Origin: JAKZRT01 sp047518005
GTDB taxonomy: Bacteria > Pseudomonadota > Alphaproteobacteria > Rhodobacterales > Rhodobacteraceae
Direction: 5' to 3'
Length of the DNA: 64,000 nucleotides
NCBI GenBank assembly: GCA_047518005.1
Contig: JAKZRT010000065.1
Coordinates: 6,889-70,888, forward strand
Shown: in pieces, positions 34,119-42,460 of the stretch
Layout of the letters: the number at the start of each line of letters is the position of its first letter
Numbering within the stretch: the stretch's first letter is position 1
The notes under the pieces: model-generated
What the model was told of the DNA's origin: nothing
The model's database searches: none
The model's input: only the letters and a program-made list of their open reading frames with translations
Translations under genes and position numbers: made by a program

Positions 34119-34411
34119 GCGATCATATCACACCCGCGGCCGAGCTTCTGGCCGAGCACCGCGACAGCATCGACCGGCTCGACGCGATCCTGACCTACAC
34201 GCTGGCCGAGCGGTTTCTGCACACCAAGGCGGTGGGCAGGCTGAAGTCCGAACATGGGCTGCCGCCTTCCGACCCGGCGCGTGAAGAACGTCAGATCGCG
34301 CGGCTTGAACGGATGGCGGATGACGCCGGGCTCGACCCGACATTCGCGCGAAAATTCCTGACCTTCATCATTGGTGAAGTCATCAGGCACCACGAAGAAA
34401 TCAACAGATGA
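34115..34411 (+). CDS. Chorismate mutase (AroQ class)
   Basis: A 98-residue all-helical chorismate mutase. The pattern LAEHRDSIDRLDAILTYTLAER (helix 1) has the active-site arginine, and HTKAVGRLKSEHGLPPSDPARE carries the lysine and the second active-site segment. It converts chorismate to prephenate for Phe/Tyr synthesis. The stand-alone AroQ form in the ffh-rpsP cluster is usual for Rhodobacteraceae. It is followed by 46 nt and the rpsP ribosome site. Confidence 0.88.
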   Translation: MSDHITPAAELLAEHRDSIDRLDAILTYTLAERFLHTKAVGRLKSEHGLPPSDPAREERQIARLERMADDAGLDPTFARKFLTFIIGEVIRHHEEINR

Positions 34412-34457
34412 CAGGGGGTTACCCCGTCGAATAGCTAGAACATAGGAGACATCAACA

Positions 34458-35186
34458 ATGGCTATGAAAATCCGGCTCGCCCGTGGCGGCTCGAAGAAAC
34501 GACCCCATTACCGCATCGTCGCGGCCGACAGCCGCATGCCCCGCGACGGGCGGTATATTGAACGCCTGGGGACGTATGACCCACTGTTGCCCAAGGACAG
34601 CGAAGACCGCGTCAAGATGAACGTCGAGCGCATCCAGTATTGGATGGGCCAGGGCGCTGAACCGACCGACCGCGTGTCGCGTTTCCTGGAAGCTGCTGGA
34701 ATTGTCGAGAAAAAAGAACGCTCGAACCCGCAGAGGGCAGAGCCCGGCAAAAAGGCGCAGGTACGTGCCGAGGAAAAGGCCGCCAAGGCCGCCAATGCAG
34801 CCGAAGCCGAGGCCGCACCAGCAGAAGAACCTGCCGTTGAAGAGGCCCGGGTTGAAGACGAAGCGGTTGAATCGCCGCCAGCCGAGGAAGCAGCCGCCAA
34901 GGCAGCCGAAGCCGCACCAGTAGAAGAACCTGCCGTTGAAGAGGCCCAGGTTGAAGACGAAACGGCTGATTCGCCGCCAGCCGAGGAAGCAGCCACCGAA
35001 AAGGCACCTGCCGAAGACGCCGCCAAATCCGGCGACGGCCCGGCTGAAGAGGCCGGCGAAGCAGCCGAGGTTGAAGACAAGGTTACCGCCGAGGAGGTGC
35101 CAGCCGAAAAGCCCTCGGCCGAAGAGAATGCCACCACCGGCGATGCCCCGCCTGAAGAGGCCACCGAAGAGAAAGCCGAAGGTTAA
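34458..35186 (+). CDS. rpsP: 30S ribosomal protein S16 with a long acidic C-terminal tail
   Basis: Residues 1-85 are a normal S16 (MAMKIRLARGGSKKRPHYRI, RYIERLGTYDP, then QYWMGQGAEPTDRVSRFL). From about residue 95 the protein continues for about 145 residues of Ala, Glu, Pro and Val, giving 242 residues against about 80-125 for the family. The tail includes a 33-residue tandem repeat and is strongly negative, so it is likely disordered and outside the ribosome. AGGAGAC precedes the ATG. Ribosome function should depend only on the core. Confidence 0.93.
   Translation: MAMKIRLARGGSKKRPHYRIVAADSRMPRDGRYIERLGTYDPLLPKDSEDRVKMNVERIQYWMGQGAEPTDRVSRFLEAAGIVEKKERSNPQRAEPGKKAQVRAEEKAAKAANAAEAEAAPAEEPAVEEARVEDEAVESPPAEEAAAKAAEAAPVEEPAVEEAQVEDETADSPPAEEAATEKAPAEDAAKSGDGPAEEAGEAAEVEDKVTAEEVPAEKPSAEENATTGDAPPEEATEEKAEG
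34812..35009 (+). repeat. 99-bp tandem duplication inside the rpsP tail
   Basis: The segment 34812-34910 (starting GCCGCACCAGCAGAAGAACC) is repeated from 34911 with a few point differences. The repeat keeps the reading frame (33 codons) and both copies translate to EEPAVEEA-(R/Q)-VEDE and SPPAEEAA blocks. The differences are mostly single-base, so the duplication is not brand new but is still well preserved. Confidence 0.85.
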
Positions 35187-35195
35187 GGCGGCGGC

Positions 35196-35705
35196 ATGGC
35201 AGATCGGGTTTGCCTTGGGGCAATTTCGGGCGCGTTTGGCGTTCACGGCGACGTGCGCCTGAAAAGCTTTTGCGCCGACCCTTCTGCCATCGCGAACTAT
35301 GGCGCGTTGACCAGCGAGGACGGACAGTCTTGGTTTGAGATCAGCGCGCTGATGCCGATTAAGGCGGGCTTTTCGGCCCGCCTGTCGGGCGTTGCCACCC
35401 GTATGCAGGCCGAAGCGTTAAAGGGCACGCGCCTCTATGCGGCGCGCGACGTTCTGCCCGACCTGCCGGATGACGAGTTTTATCACGCCGATCTTGTCGG
35501 GCTGGCCGTTCTCGATACCGGGGGCGCGCAACTGGGCAAGGTCAAGGCGGTGCTGAACCACGGGGCTGACGACCTGATTGAAGTTCAGCTTACCGGCGGC
35601 GACACCGTTCTGGTCCCGTTCCGGCAAGCCGTCGTGCCAACCGTGGATGTTGCAGGCGGGCGCCTGATCGTCGATCCGCCAGAGGGGATATTTTCCGATG
35701 AATAA
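35196..35705 (+). CDS. rimM: Ribosome maturation factor RimM
   Basis: A 169-residue protein with the RimM beta-barrel domain (CLGAISGAFGVHGDVRLKSF, residues 6-25) and a C-terminal PRC-barrel (about 95-165: DDEFYHADLVGLAVLD and LVPFRQAVVPTVD). It assists 30S head assembly around S19. It starts 9 nt after the S16 stop and overlaps trmD by 8 nt, so the order rpsP-rimM-trmD-rplS is conserved. Confidence 0.95.
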   Translation: MADRVCLGAISGAFGVHGDVRLKSFCADPSAIANYGALTSEDGQSWFEISALMPIKAGFSARLSGVATRMQAEALKGTRLYAARDVLPDLPDDEFYHADLVGLAVLDTGGAQLGKVKAVLNHGADDLIEVQLTGGDTVLVPFRQAVVPTVDVAGGRLIVDPPEGIFSDE

Positions 35706-36534
35706 GCGCAACACACCGGCGCGCAGCCACGGGGCAAAGTCGATCCGTGCCAGCGCGGTGCCGCGTGATCTTATGTCCGGGCAACGCCGCACCGCCGGGG
35801 CCTGGACGGCGCAGGTTATCACATTGTTCCCGCGGGCCTTTCCCGGGGTTCTGGGCGACAGCCTGACCGGCAAGGCGCTGGACGAAGGGCTTTGGAACCT
35901 GGAGACCGTGGACCTGCGCAGCTTTGGCGAGGGCAGGCATCGCAGTGTCGATGACACCCCGACCGGTGGCGGCGCTGGCATGGTCATCCGCGCCGACGTC
36001 ATGGGGGCCGCCCTTGACGCCACTGCACCGACGCGGGGGCCGCGCGAGGCCTGGCCGGTGATCTATCTTTCGCCGCGCGGTCAGCCGTTTCGCCAGTCAA
36101 CAGCACAGCGTCTGGCCCGCTGCGAGGGGATGACCCTGATCTGCGGGCGTTTTGAGGGGCTCGATGAACGGGTGATCGAGCACCACGCCATCGAAGAGGT
36201 CTCGATCGGCGATTTCGTCCTGACCGGGGGCGAGATTGCCGCACAGGCCTTGATTGACGCGACGGTCCGCCTTATACCCCGCGTGCTTGGGAATCAGGCC
36301 TCGACCGAGGACGAAAGCTTTTCGGACGGGTTGCTTGAGCACCCCCAGTTTACACGGCCCAATGTCTGGCAGGGTCGCGCGGTTCCGCAAGTTCTTCTCA
36401 GAGGGCACCACGCAGCGATCGAAAGCTGGCGACGCGAGATGGCCGAAAGGCTGACGAAGGAACGACGACCTGATCTCTGGCGGGCCTATCGTGCGGTGCA
36501 CGGTAGGGACCCGGATGAAGACCGAGAGCTCTGA
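35698..36534 (+). CDS. trmD: tRNA (guanine37-N1)-methyltransferase TrmD
   Basis: A 278-residue SPOUT methyltransferase that makes m1G37. The trefoil-knot motifs are present: LSPRGQPF, LICGRFEGLDERVIE, and IGDFVLTGGEIAAQALIDA. The conserved D in HPQFTRPNVWQG follows. The first 35 residues (up to WTAQVITLFP) are an extension relative to E. coli TrmD, and an internal start within them is possible, for example the ATG at 35773 (residue 26). The overlap with rimM supports the long form. Confidence 0.95.
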   Translation: MNKRNTPARSHGAKSIRASAVPRDLMSGQRRTAGAWTAQVITLFPRAFPGVLGDSLTGKALDEGLWNLETVDLRSFGEGRHRSVDDTPTGGGAGMVIRADVMGAALDATAPTRGPREAWPVIYLSPRGQPFRQSTAQRLARCEGMTLICGRFEGLDERVIEHHAIEEVSIGDFVLTGGEIAAQALIDATVRLIPRVLGNQASTEDESFSDGLLEHPQFTRPNVWQGRAVPQVLLRGHHAAIESWRREMAERLTKERRPDLWRAYRAVHGRDPDEDREL

Positions 36535-36587
36535 GGCGGCACCAAAATCTCGGGACAAACCCGGGGCAAATGTAAGGAGTTGGGTCA

Positions 36588-36962
36588 ATGGACCTGATCG
36601 CACAGCTCGAAGCCGAGCAAGTGGCAGCACTCGGCCACGAGATCCCGGATTTCAAGGCGGGTGACACGATCCGCGTCGGATACAAGGTGACCGAGGGCAC
36701 CCGGACGCGGGTGCAGAACTATGAAGGCGTTTGCATCAGCCGCCGCAACGGGACCGGCATCGCCGGGTCGTTCACGGTGCGCAAGATCTCGTTCGGTGAG
36801 GGTGTCGAGCGGGTCTTCCCGCTGCATTCGACCAATATCGCCGAGATCACCGTGGTGCGCCGGGGCCGGGTGCGCCGGGCCAAGCTTTACTATCTGCGGG
36901 CGCGCCGGGGCAAATCGGCCCGGATCGCCGAAGACAGCCACTATAAACCCAAGAAAGCCTAG
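36588..36962 (+). CDS. rplS: 50S ribosomal protein L19
   Basis: A 124-residue L19 with the family motifs DFKAGDTIRVGYKVTEG, RVQNYEGVCISRRN and VRRAKLYYLRARRGKSARI. It lies at the 30S-50S interface near the decoding bridge. AAGGAG precedes the ATG by about 8 nt. It follows trmD by 53 nt and precedes rpmE by 12 nt. Full length. Confidence 0.97.
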   Translation: MDLIAQLEAEQVAALGHEIPDFKAGDTIRVGYKVTEGTRTRVQNYEGVCISRRNGTGIAGSFTVRKISFGEGVERVFPLHSTNIAEITVVRRGRVRRAKLYYLRARRGKSARIAEDSHYKPKKA

Positions 36963-36974
36963 AGGAGCGGCGCG

Positions 36975-37196
36975 ATGAAAAAGGATACACATCCCGAATA
37001 TCACCTGATCGACGTCAAGCTCATCAATGGCGATGTCATCCAGATGAAATCGACCTGGGGGGACGAGGGCAAGCAGATGGCGCTGGAGGTCGATCCGTCG
37101 GTGCATCCGGCCTGGACTGGCGGCGGTACCCGTCTGATGGACACCGGCGGCCGGGTCTCGAAGTTCAAGAAGAAATACGAGGGCCTCGGGTTCTGA
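36975..37196 (+). CDS. rpmE: 50S ribosomal protein L31, zinc-free (C-) type
   Basis: A 73-residue L31 (KKDTHPEYHLIDVKLINGD, then VHPAWTGGGTRLMDTGGRVSKFKKKY). It contains no cysteine, so the CxxC zinc site of the C+ form is missing. C- forms are common in Rhodobacteraceae and are often linked to zinc-saving regulation, but here it is the only L31 in view and it lies in the normal ribosomal operon. It ends at a terminator. Confidence 0.96.
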   Translation: MKKDTHPEYHLIDVKLINGDVIQMKSTWGDEGKQMALEVDPSVHPAWTGGGTRLMDTGGRVSKFKKKYEGLGF

Positions 37197-37215
37197 TCAG
37201 AGCCTCGGGTTCGTC

Positions 37216-37247
37216 AAAAAATTGCCGCCCTTGGGGGCAGCATTTTT
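37216..37247 (+). terminator. Rho-independent terminator after rpmE
   Basis: An A-run and TTGCCGCCC at 37216-37230 fold on GGGGGCAGC and then a run of five T (37243-37247). The pairing arms are TGCCgCCC and GGGGGCA. It ends the ffh-to-rpmE cluster. Confidence 0.8.
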
Positions 37248-37408
37248 CGTCTTGCGGCCAAAGCCGGTGGTTTCAAGGTTGAAACCGCCTGTAAGCCATT
37301 GTTTTCACTGAGTTAGCCCTTGCAAGCGGTCACTGGGGCGGTGCAGGAGCGCGGCGGGGTGACGGGCGCGCAGCGCGTGTTATTCTGGGCCAAAGAGGGA
37401 GGGTTGAG

Positions 37409-38101
37409 ATGCAGATCATCTGGCTGGGCCATGGCAGTTTCCGGATCGAGATCGCAGATCAGGTGCTGTTGATCGACCCCTGGCTGACCGGCAATCCGAT
37501 GCTGCCCGAGGAAAGCCACGAGGCGGCGGTTCAGGGCGCGACATATCTGGTGCTGACCCATGTGCATTTCGATCATGTCGCCGACATGCTGCCGCTGGCC
37601 CGCAAGCTGGGGGTGCCGGTGGTTGGCCAATACGACATTATCGCCCATTGGGAAGCGAACGAAGGTATAAAAACAATTGGTTTCAACAAGGGCGGCACGG
37701 TGATGCTGGGCGAAGTTGGCCTGAGCATGGTTCCGGCCTCGCATTCGTCGACCTTCGCCAGCGACGACGGGCCGAAAGCGGGCGGGTCCGAGGTGGGGTA
37801 CATGATCCGGGGCGAGGGCAGATGCGTCTATCTGTCGGGCGACACCGACATCATGGCCGATATGGCCTGGATGGGGGATTATCATAAACCCGACATCGGC
37901 ATCCTCAGTGCGGGCGGGCATTTCACCATGGATATGAAGGGCGCGGCCTATGCGGCGCGGCGGTATTTCGATTTCAAAACGGTAATCCCCTGCCATTACC
38001 GGACATTCCCGATTTTGGAGCATTCGGCCGAGGCGCTTGCCGAGGGGTTGCCGGGTGTCGAAGTGATCGAGCCCGAGGTGATGAAGCCGATCGCGATTTG
38101 A
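37409..38101 (+). CDS. UPF0173 metal-dependent hydrolase (metallo-beta-lactamase fold)
   Basis: A 230-residue YtkL/UPF0173-type hydrolase. The metal-binding motif is HVHFDH (H51, H53, D55, H56), preceded by WLGHGSFRIE, with later histidines at ASHSS, SAGGH and PCHYRT. The fold binds two metal ions; substrates are unknown, although related proteins act on lactones or phosphoesters. GGGAGG lies about 7 nt before the ATG. It is a single gene that converges on tadA. Confidence 0.88.
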   Translation: MQIIWLGHGSFRIEIADQVLLIDPWLTGNPMLPEESHEAAVQGATYLVLTHVHFDHVADMLPLARKLGVPVVGQYDIIAHWEANEGIKTIGFNKGGTVMLGEVGLSMVPASHSSTFASDDGPKAGGSEVGYMIRGEGRCVYLSGDTDIMADMAWMGDYHKPDIGILSAGGHFTMDMKGAAYAARRYFDFKTVIPCHYRTFPILEHSAEALAEGLPGVEVIEPEVMKPIAI

Positions 38102-38135
38102 TGTTGCGCGTGCCGCGTGCCGCGCGTCGCGCCGG

Positions 38136-38184
38136 GCGGGGGCCAGCCCCCCGCACCCCCCCGGAGTACTTTTGGCAAGATGAT
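38136..38184 (+). terminator. Dispersed hairpin repeat between convergent genes (copy 3)
   Basis: GCGGGGG (38136-38142) pairs with CCCCCGC (38148-38154) and is followed by CCCCCGGAGTACTTTTGG and AAGATGATG. The tail matches the other copies (CGGAGTACTTTTGG). It lies between the UPF0173 gene (+) and tadA (-). Confidence 0.7.
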
Positions 38185-38221
38185 GGGGGATGCCTGGAAG
38201 GGTTCGAGGGGGGCGGTGGTC

Positions 38222-38671
38222 TCAGCGGCGGTGCGCGAAAAAATCGCGCAAAAGCGCTGCGGCGGCCGCCGCGCCGACACCATCGTAAACTTCAGGCACG
38301 TGGTGCGCCTGGGGATGGGTAAAGACCCGCGCGCCGTGGGCCACGCCGCCCGATTTCGGATCGTCGGCACCGTAATAAAGCCGCGCGATCCGGGCCGAGG
38401 CGATCAGCGCCGCGCACATCGCGCAGGGTTCCAGCGTCACGTAAATGTCGTGGCCCGGCAGCCGTTCGGACCCGGCTGCGGCACAGGCGGCGCGGATCGC
38501 CAGCATTTCGGCGTGCGCCGAGGGGTCGGCCAGTTCGCGGGTGCGGTTGCCAGCGCGGGCGAGGATTTCGCCGTCCGCAGATACGATCACCGCGCCAACC
38601 GGCACCTCGCCACGGGCAGCCGCCGCACGCGCCTGGTCCAACGCAGCATTCATGTGGCTGGTGAAGCTCAT
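38222..38671 (-). CDS. tadA: tRNA-specific adenosine deaminase TadA
   Basis: A 149-residue deaminase that converts A34 to inosine in tRNA-Arg(ACG). The zinc ligands and catalytic glutamate are in SAHAEMLAIR (H53, E55) and EPCAMC (C83, C86). The N-terminus SFTSHMNAALDQARAAAARGEVP is split by the usual GEVPVGAVIV. It is divergent from rluB with 80 nt between starts, a common alphaproteobacterial arrangement. Confidence 0.96.
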   Translation of the reverse strand: MSFTSHMNAALDQARAAAARGEVPVGAVIVSADGEILARAGNRTRELADPSAHAEMLAIRAACAAAGSERLPGHDIYVTLEPCAMCAALIASARIARLYYGADDPKSGGVAHGARVFTHPQAHHVPEVYDGVGAAAAAALLRDFFAHRR

Positions 38672-38751
38672 GACCCCCCTTGCATGACGCGAATAATTGC
38701 CCCCTGCAAGCCGCTTTGCATTGGCCGCTCGAGGGCGTTAAGCCGGGGTCC

Positions 38752-39555
38752 ATGGCTGAGGGTTCCAACAAAGGCGAGCGCATCGCCAAAGTGCTGGCGC
38801 GCGCCGGCGTGGCCTCGCGGCGCGAGGCCGAACGGATGATCGAGGCGGGTCGGGTGTCGGTGAATGGCAAGGTGATCGACGGTCCGGCGCTGAACGTCAC
38901 CGACGCTGATCGGATCGCGGTCGACGGCACCGCGTTGGCGCAGGCCGAGCCGACGCGGCTGTGGCTCTATCACAAACCCAAGGGCGTGGTGACAACCACG
39001 AAGGACGAAAAGGGCCGCCCGACGATTTTTGACGCGCTGCCCGGCGAGATGCCGCGCGTGATGAGCGTCGGGCGGCTGGATCTGAATTCAGAGGGGCTGC
39101 TGATCTTGACCAACGATGGCGGCGTGAAGCGGCGGCTGGAACTGCCCTCGACCGGCTGGCTGCGGCGCTATCGGGTGCGGGTCAAGGGCGCGCCGAAGGA
39201 CCCCGACCTTGAGCCATTGCGCAAAGGATTAGTGGTCGAGGGCGAGAGATTTCAGCCGATGGAGGTCAGCATCGACCGCCAACAGGGCACCAACGCCTGG
39301 CTGACGATTGCCCTGCGCGAGGGCAAAAACCGTGAAATTCGGCGGGCGGCGCAGGCAGTCGGCCTGGCCGTAAACCGCCTGATCCGGGTCTCGTTCGGCC
39401 CGTTCCGGCTGGGCGATCTGAAGCCCGGCGAGGTCACCGAGGTGCGCGGGCGCGTGGTGCGCGACCAGTTGGGCCTCAAAGACCAGCCGACGGCCCCCAA
39501 AAAACTGAAACCCAAGCGCGCGCGAAAGCCCAAAGCGACAGAACGAAGGACGTGA
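38752..39555 (+). CDS. rluB: 23S/16S rRNA pseudouridine synthase (RluB/RsuA family)
   Basis: A 267-residue protein with an N-terminal S4 RNA-binding domain (ERIAKVLARAGVASRREAER) and the pseudouridine synthase core. The catalytic aspartate is D110 in GRLDLNSEGLLI. The region GKNREIRRAAQAVGLAVNRL is the RsuA/RluB/E/F form. The C-terminal 25 residues are a lysine/arginine/proline tail. I start at the ATG at 38752; the frame is open 24 codons further. It is followed 4 nt later by TerC. Confidence 0.93.
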   Translation: MAEGSNKGERIAKVLARAGVASRREAERMIEAGRVSVNGKVIDGPALNVTDADRIAVDGTALAQAEPTRLWLYHKPKGVVTTTKDEKGRPTIFDALPGEMPRVMSVGRLDLNSEGLLILTNDGGVKRRLELPSTGWLRRYRVRVKGAPKDPDLEPLRKGLVVEGERFQPMEVSIDRQQGTNAWLTIALREGKNREIRRAAQAVGLAVNRLIRVSFGPFRLGDLKPGEVTEVRGRVVRDQLGLKDQPTAPKKLKPKRARKPKATERRT

Positions 39556-39558
39556 CAT

Positions 39559-40374
39559 ATGGCTGATCTCTTGACGCTAGAGAACCTTGGCAACCTAGCG
39601 ATGCTGTGCTTTTTGCAAGCGGTTCTGGGGTTCGACAACCTGCTTTATATCTCGATCGAAAGCCAGCGCGCGCCGGCCCACCTGCAAAGCCGGGTCAGGT
39701 TTTGGGGCATTCTGGTCGCGGTGGCTTTGCGCGTCGTGCTGCTGTTCGTGATGATCCGGCTGATCGGGGCGCTGTCCGAGCCGTTCTTTGTGCTGGGCTG
39801 GGTGGGCGTGATCGAGGGTGGGGTCAACTTTGCCACGCTGGTCTTTGTCTTTGGCGGGGCTTTCATCATCTATACCGCGGTCAAAGAGATCGGTCATATG
39901 CTGTCGGTGCAGAACCTCGGGCACGGTCTGGGCGAACGCAGCCAGAAATCTGCCGCCCAGGTAGTGGTGATGATCATCATGATGAACCTGGTTTTCAGCT
40001 TTGATTCGATCCTGTCCGCGCTGGCCATTACAGACGTCTTTGTCATTCTCGCCATTGCCATATTGATCTCGGGCGGAGCGATGCTGGTGATGGCCGACGG
40101 GGTGACGAAGTTTCTGGAGAAGAACCGGATGTACGAGGTTCTGGGCCTGTTCATTCTGCTGATCGTTGGCGTGGTTCTGTTGGGCGAGGCCGGCCCGGCG
40201 GCGGCCCACGCAATGCATGACGACGGCCTGCAGATCAAATTGTTCGGGCACGACCTCATTCCGATGTCAAAATCCACGTTCTATTTCTCGGTCATCGTGC
40301 TGGTCGCGGTCGAGGTTATTCAGTCGGGGTATTCGCGCAAGCTTGCAAAAGAACGGGCCGCCGGGGCGGGCTGA
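39559..40374 (+). CDS. TerC-family membrane protein
   Basis: A 271-residue integral membrane protein with about seven hydrophobic segments. It has the TerC acidic motifs GFDNLLYISI (residues 24-33) and FSFDSILSAL, where the aspartates sit in membrane helices and are proposed to bind metal ions. Some TerC proteins export Mn2+. The ATG at 39559 lies 4 nt after the rluB stop. The next two genes are a TelA-like protein and a DUF2927 lipoprotein. Confidence 0.9.
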   Translation: MADLLTLENLGNLAMLCFLQAVLGFDNLLYISIESQRAPAHLQSRVRFWGILVAVALRVVLLFVMIRLIGALSEPFFVLGWVGVIEGGVNFATLVFVFGGAFIIYTAVKEIGHMLSVQNLGHGLGERSQKSAAQVVVMIIMMNLVFSFDSILSALAITDVFVILAIAILISGGAMLVMADGVTKFLEKNRMYEVLGLFILLIVGVVLLGEAGPAAAHAMHDDGLQIKLFGHDLIPMSKSTFYFSVIVLVAVEVIQSGYSRKLAKERAAGAG

Positions 40375-40440
40375 GCCTTGGGTTCTGGAAAAAGCCGCTC
40401 GGAAACGTTATATCGTTGAAGTCCAACAGATTGAGCGATT

Positions 40441-41439
40441 ATGGCTGAAATTTTAAAGCTGGTGAGCGGCGCTGTCGGTGGCGCGGGGGCGTTGCCCGAA
40501 CCATCGGCTCAGATTCCCGAATTGGCAAAGGCCAGCGAAAGCCGGGCGCGCGCGATTGTCGCGATGATCGACGATGTCGATCCGGGCAGGCCGGATACGC
40601 TGAACGCGCTGGGGCGCGACGCGCACAACGACCTTGTTCAGGCCGTGCCGAAACTGACCGACAGCGTTGCCACGATCCTGGGCGACGACCCCGAACCGAA
40701 ACTGGAGGGGATGCGCGCCGGGCTGGCGGGTCTGGATATTTCCGACGACGCCAGCCGGACACGCCGCAACGCGGTTGAATTTCTGGTTCGCAGGGTGGCG
40801 CCTGGGGCCGTCCTGGCTGCGCGGTTAACCGCGCTCAGGGCCGAGTTTGCGACGGCGGGAAGGGCGCTGTCCGAGATGCACCTTGGCCGCGATAACGCGC
40901 AACTGGATTTGCGCGATGCTTACCGCGCGGCGGTCGCGGCCCATGAGGGCGTCACGCTGGCCATCGCGGCGGGGCGCGAACGCATGGCGCGCGATGTCGG
41001 AAAGCTGGCCGAAGACCACGCGCGCACGCTGGAGATCGCGCCCGAGAACCGCCCTGCGGCCAGCGACGCGGTGCTTCCGCCCTTGCGCGCCGCGCGCGAT
41101 CGCATCGAAAAGCGCATTCACGCGCTCAGGCATGTTCGAAACCATACGCTCGAGGCGCTGCGCCTGATCCGCGGGCTCAGCGAAGGCGAGGCGGCGCTGA
41201 ATGCGCGCCTGGCGGAATTCCTGCACAACGACCTGGCCGGCTGGGACCAGAGAATATCGGAAATTACCGGCCAATCGTCGACTGGAGGGATGTTGGACAC
41301 CAAAGGTGTTGATGCGGCATGCCGGACGCTTGCACAAGCGCTCGACCCGCTGATCGCAGCGACACGGGGGCTTGGCGAAGGGCGCGCGGACACGACCGCG
41401 GCGCTGGCAACCCTGGACCGCGCGCTGACCGGTGCCTGA
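40441..41439 (+). CDS. Helical protein, possibly a distant TelA-like toxic-anion-resistance protein
   Basis: A 332-residue protein without signal or membrane segments. It is strongly helical, with long amphipathic stretches at about 95-135 and 145-290 and many Ala/Arg/Glu heptads. The spacing of helices around LGRDNAQLDLRD and the pattern ALRHVRNHTLEALRLIRG resemble TelA (toxic anion resistance) proteins, but I see no decisive motif, so this is a weak call. TelA-like genes commonly accompany TerC, which lies 66 nt upstream. Confidence 0.6.
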   Translation: MAEILKLVSGAVGGAGALPEPSAQIPELAKASESRARAIVAMIDDVDPGRPDTLNALGRDAHNDLVQAVPKLTDSVATILGDDPEPKLEGMRAGLAGLDISDDASRTRRNAVEFLVRRVAPGAVLAARLTALRAEFATAGRALSEMHLGRDNAQLDLRDAYRAAVAAHEGVTLAIAAGRERMARDVGKLAEDHARTLEIAPENRPAASDAVLPPLRAARDRIEKRIHALRHVRNHTLEALRLIRGLSEGEAALNARLAEFLHNDLAGWDQRISEITGQSSTGGMLDTKGVDAACRTLAQALDPLIAATRGLGEGRADTTAALATLDRALTGA

Positions 41440-41448
41440 GGGAAATAT

Positions 41449-42402
41449 TTGACGATTGACCGACATATATTTCGACTGGGCGCAGTGGTTTTGACCGCCT
41501 TGGCCCTTGCCGGTTGCGAGGTTTTCTTTCCCCCCGCCATTGTCACCGCCCCGGGACTGGCAGGCGGCGATGGCCAGTCCGACCCACCGCGCTCAGCGCA
41601 AAGCCTTGCCTTGTCGGACTACTACAGGACCGTTCAGAGTGATTTATTGTCTCAGGGGCTGCTGCGCACCGACGGCGGCGGACGCGGCGCGCCATTCACC
41701 GCGCGCGATCTGGCGGCGAATTTTGTCCGCATCGCCCTGTTCGATGAATATTCGCGCCAGGGCGGGCGGCTGGTGGCCCGCGCCACGCCGAGCCACTTGC
41801 GCAGGTGGCAAGAGCCGGTCGTCATGGGGGTCGAATTTGGCGCCAGCGTGCCCGCCGCCGACCGGCGGCGCGACCTGCGTCTGATCCAGCTTTACGCGGC
41901 GCGACTGGGCCGCTTGACCGGGCACGGCATCTGGGTGGGTGGGCCGAGGCCCAACTTTCATGTGCTGATCCTGAACGAGGACGAACGGGTGGCCTATGGC
42001 CCGCGTCTGCGCAGCCTTGTCCCCGGAATTGACGACGAGACCGTGCGCACGGTGGTCGCCATGCCGCGCAATCTTTTCTGTCTGGTGTTTGCGTTTTCCA
42101 GCGCCGATGCCGCGTCGCCCTACACCAAAGCGGTCGCGGTCATTCGCGGCGAGCACCCGGACCTGATGCGCCATAGCTGCATCCATGAAGAGCTGGCCCA
42201 GGGTCTGGGTCTGGCCAACGACAGCCCGGCGGCGCGCCCCTCGATCTTTAACGACGACGAAGAGTTTGGCCTTCTGACCACGCACGACGAGTTTTTGCTG
42301 CGCATGCTTTACGATCCGCGCCTGCGCGTCGGCATGTCCGAGGCCGAGGCCGCGCCGCTGGTGCGCACACTGGCGACCGAGTTTTTCGCGGGCGAAAGTT
42401 AG
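41449..42402 (+). CDS. DUF2927 lipoprotein
   Basis: A 317-residue lipoprotein with a signal peptide ending in the lipobox LAGC (C23). The DUF2927 domain occupies about 75-300. Near its C-terminal part is the metallopeptidase-like segment SCIHEELAQGLGLANDS, followed by FNDDEEFGLLTTHDEFLLRM. HEExxQ resembles a zinc-protease motif, but activity is unproven. The start is a TTG at 41449, chosen because it gives a normal lipoprotein signal; there is no in-frame ATG nearby. It is 9 nt after the TelA-like gene. Confidence 0.83.
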   Translation: MTIDRHIFRLGAVVLTALALAGCEVFFPPAIVTAPGLAGGDGQSDPPRSAQSLALSDYYRTVQSDLLSQGLLRTDGGGRGAPFTARDLAANFVRIALFDEYSRQGGRLVARATPSHLRRWQEPVVMGVEFGASVPAADRRRDLRLIQLYAARLGRLTGHGIWVGGPRPNFHVLILNEDERVAYGPRLRSLVPGIDDETVRTVVAMPRNLFCLVFAFSSADAASPYTKAVAVIRGEHPDLMRHSCIHEELAQGLGLANDSPAARPSIFNDDEEFGLLTTHDEFLLRMLYDPRLRVGMSEAEAAPLVRTLATEFFAGES

Positions 42403-42460
42403 GACGCACAGATTGATCTCGGGCCCGCCCGCGCCTAGACGGGTCCGACCGGAGGACCCA

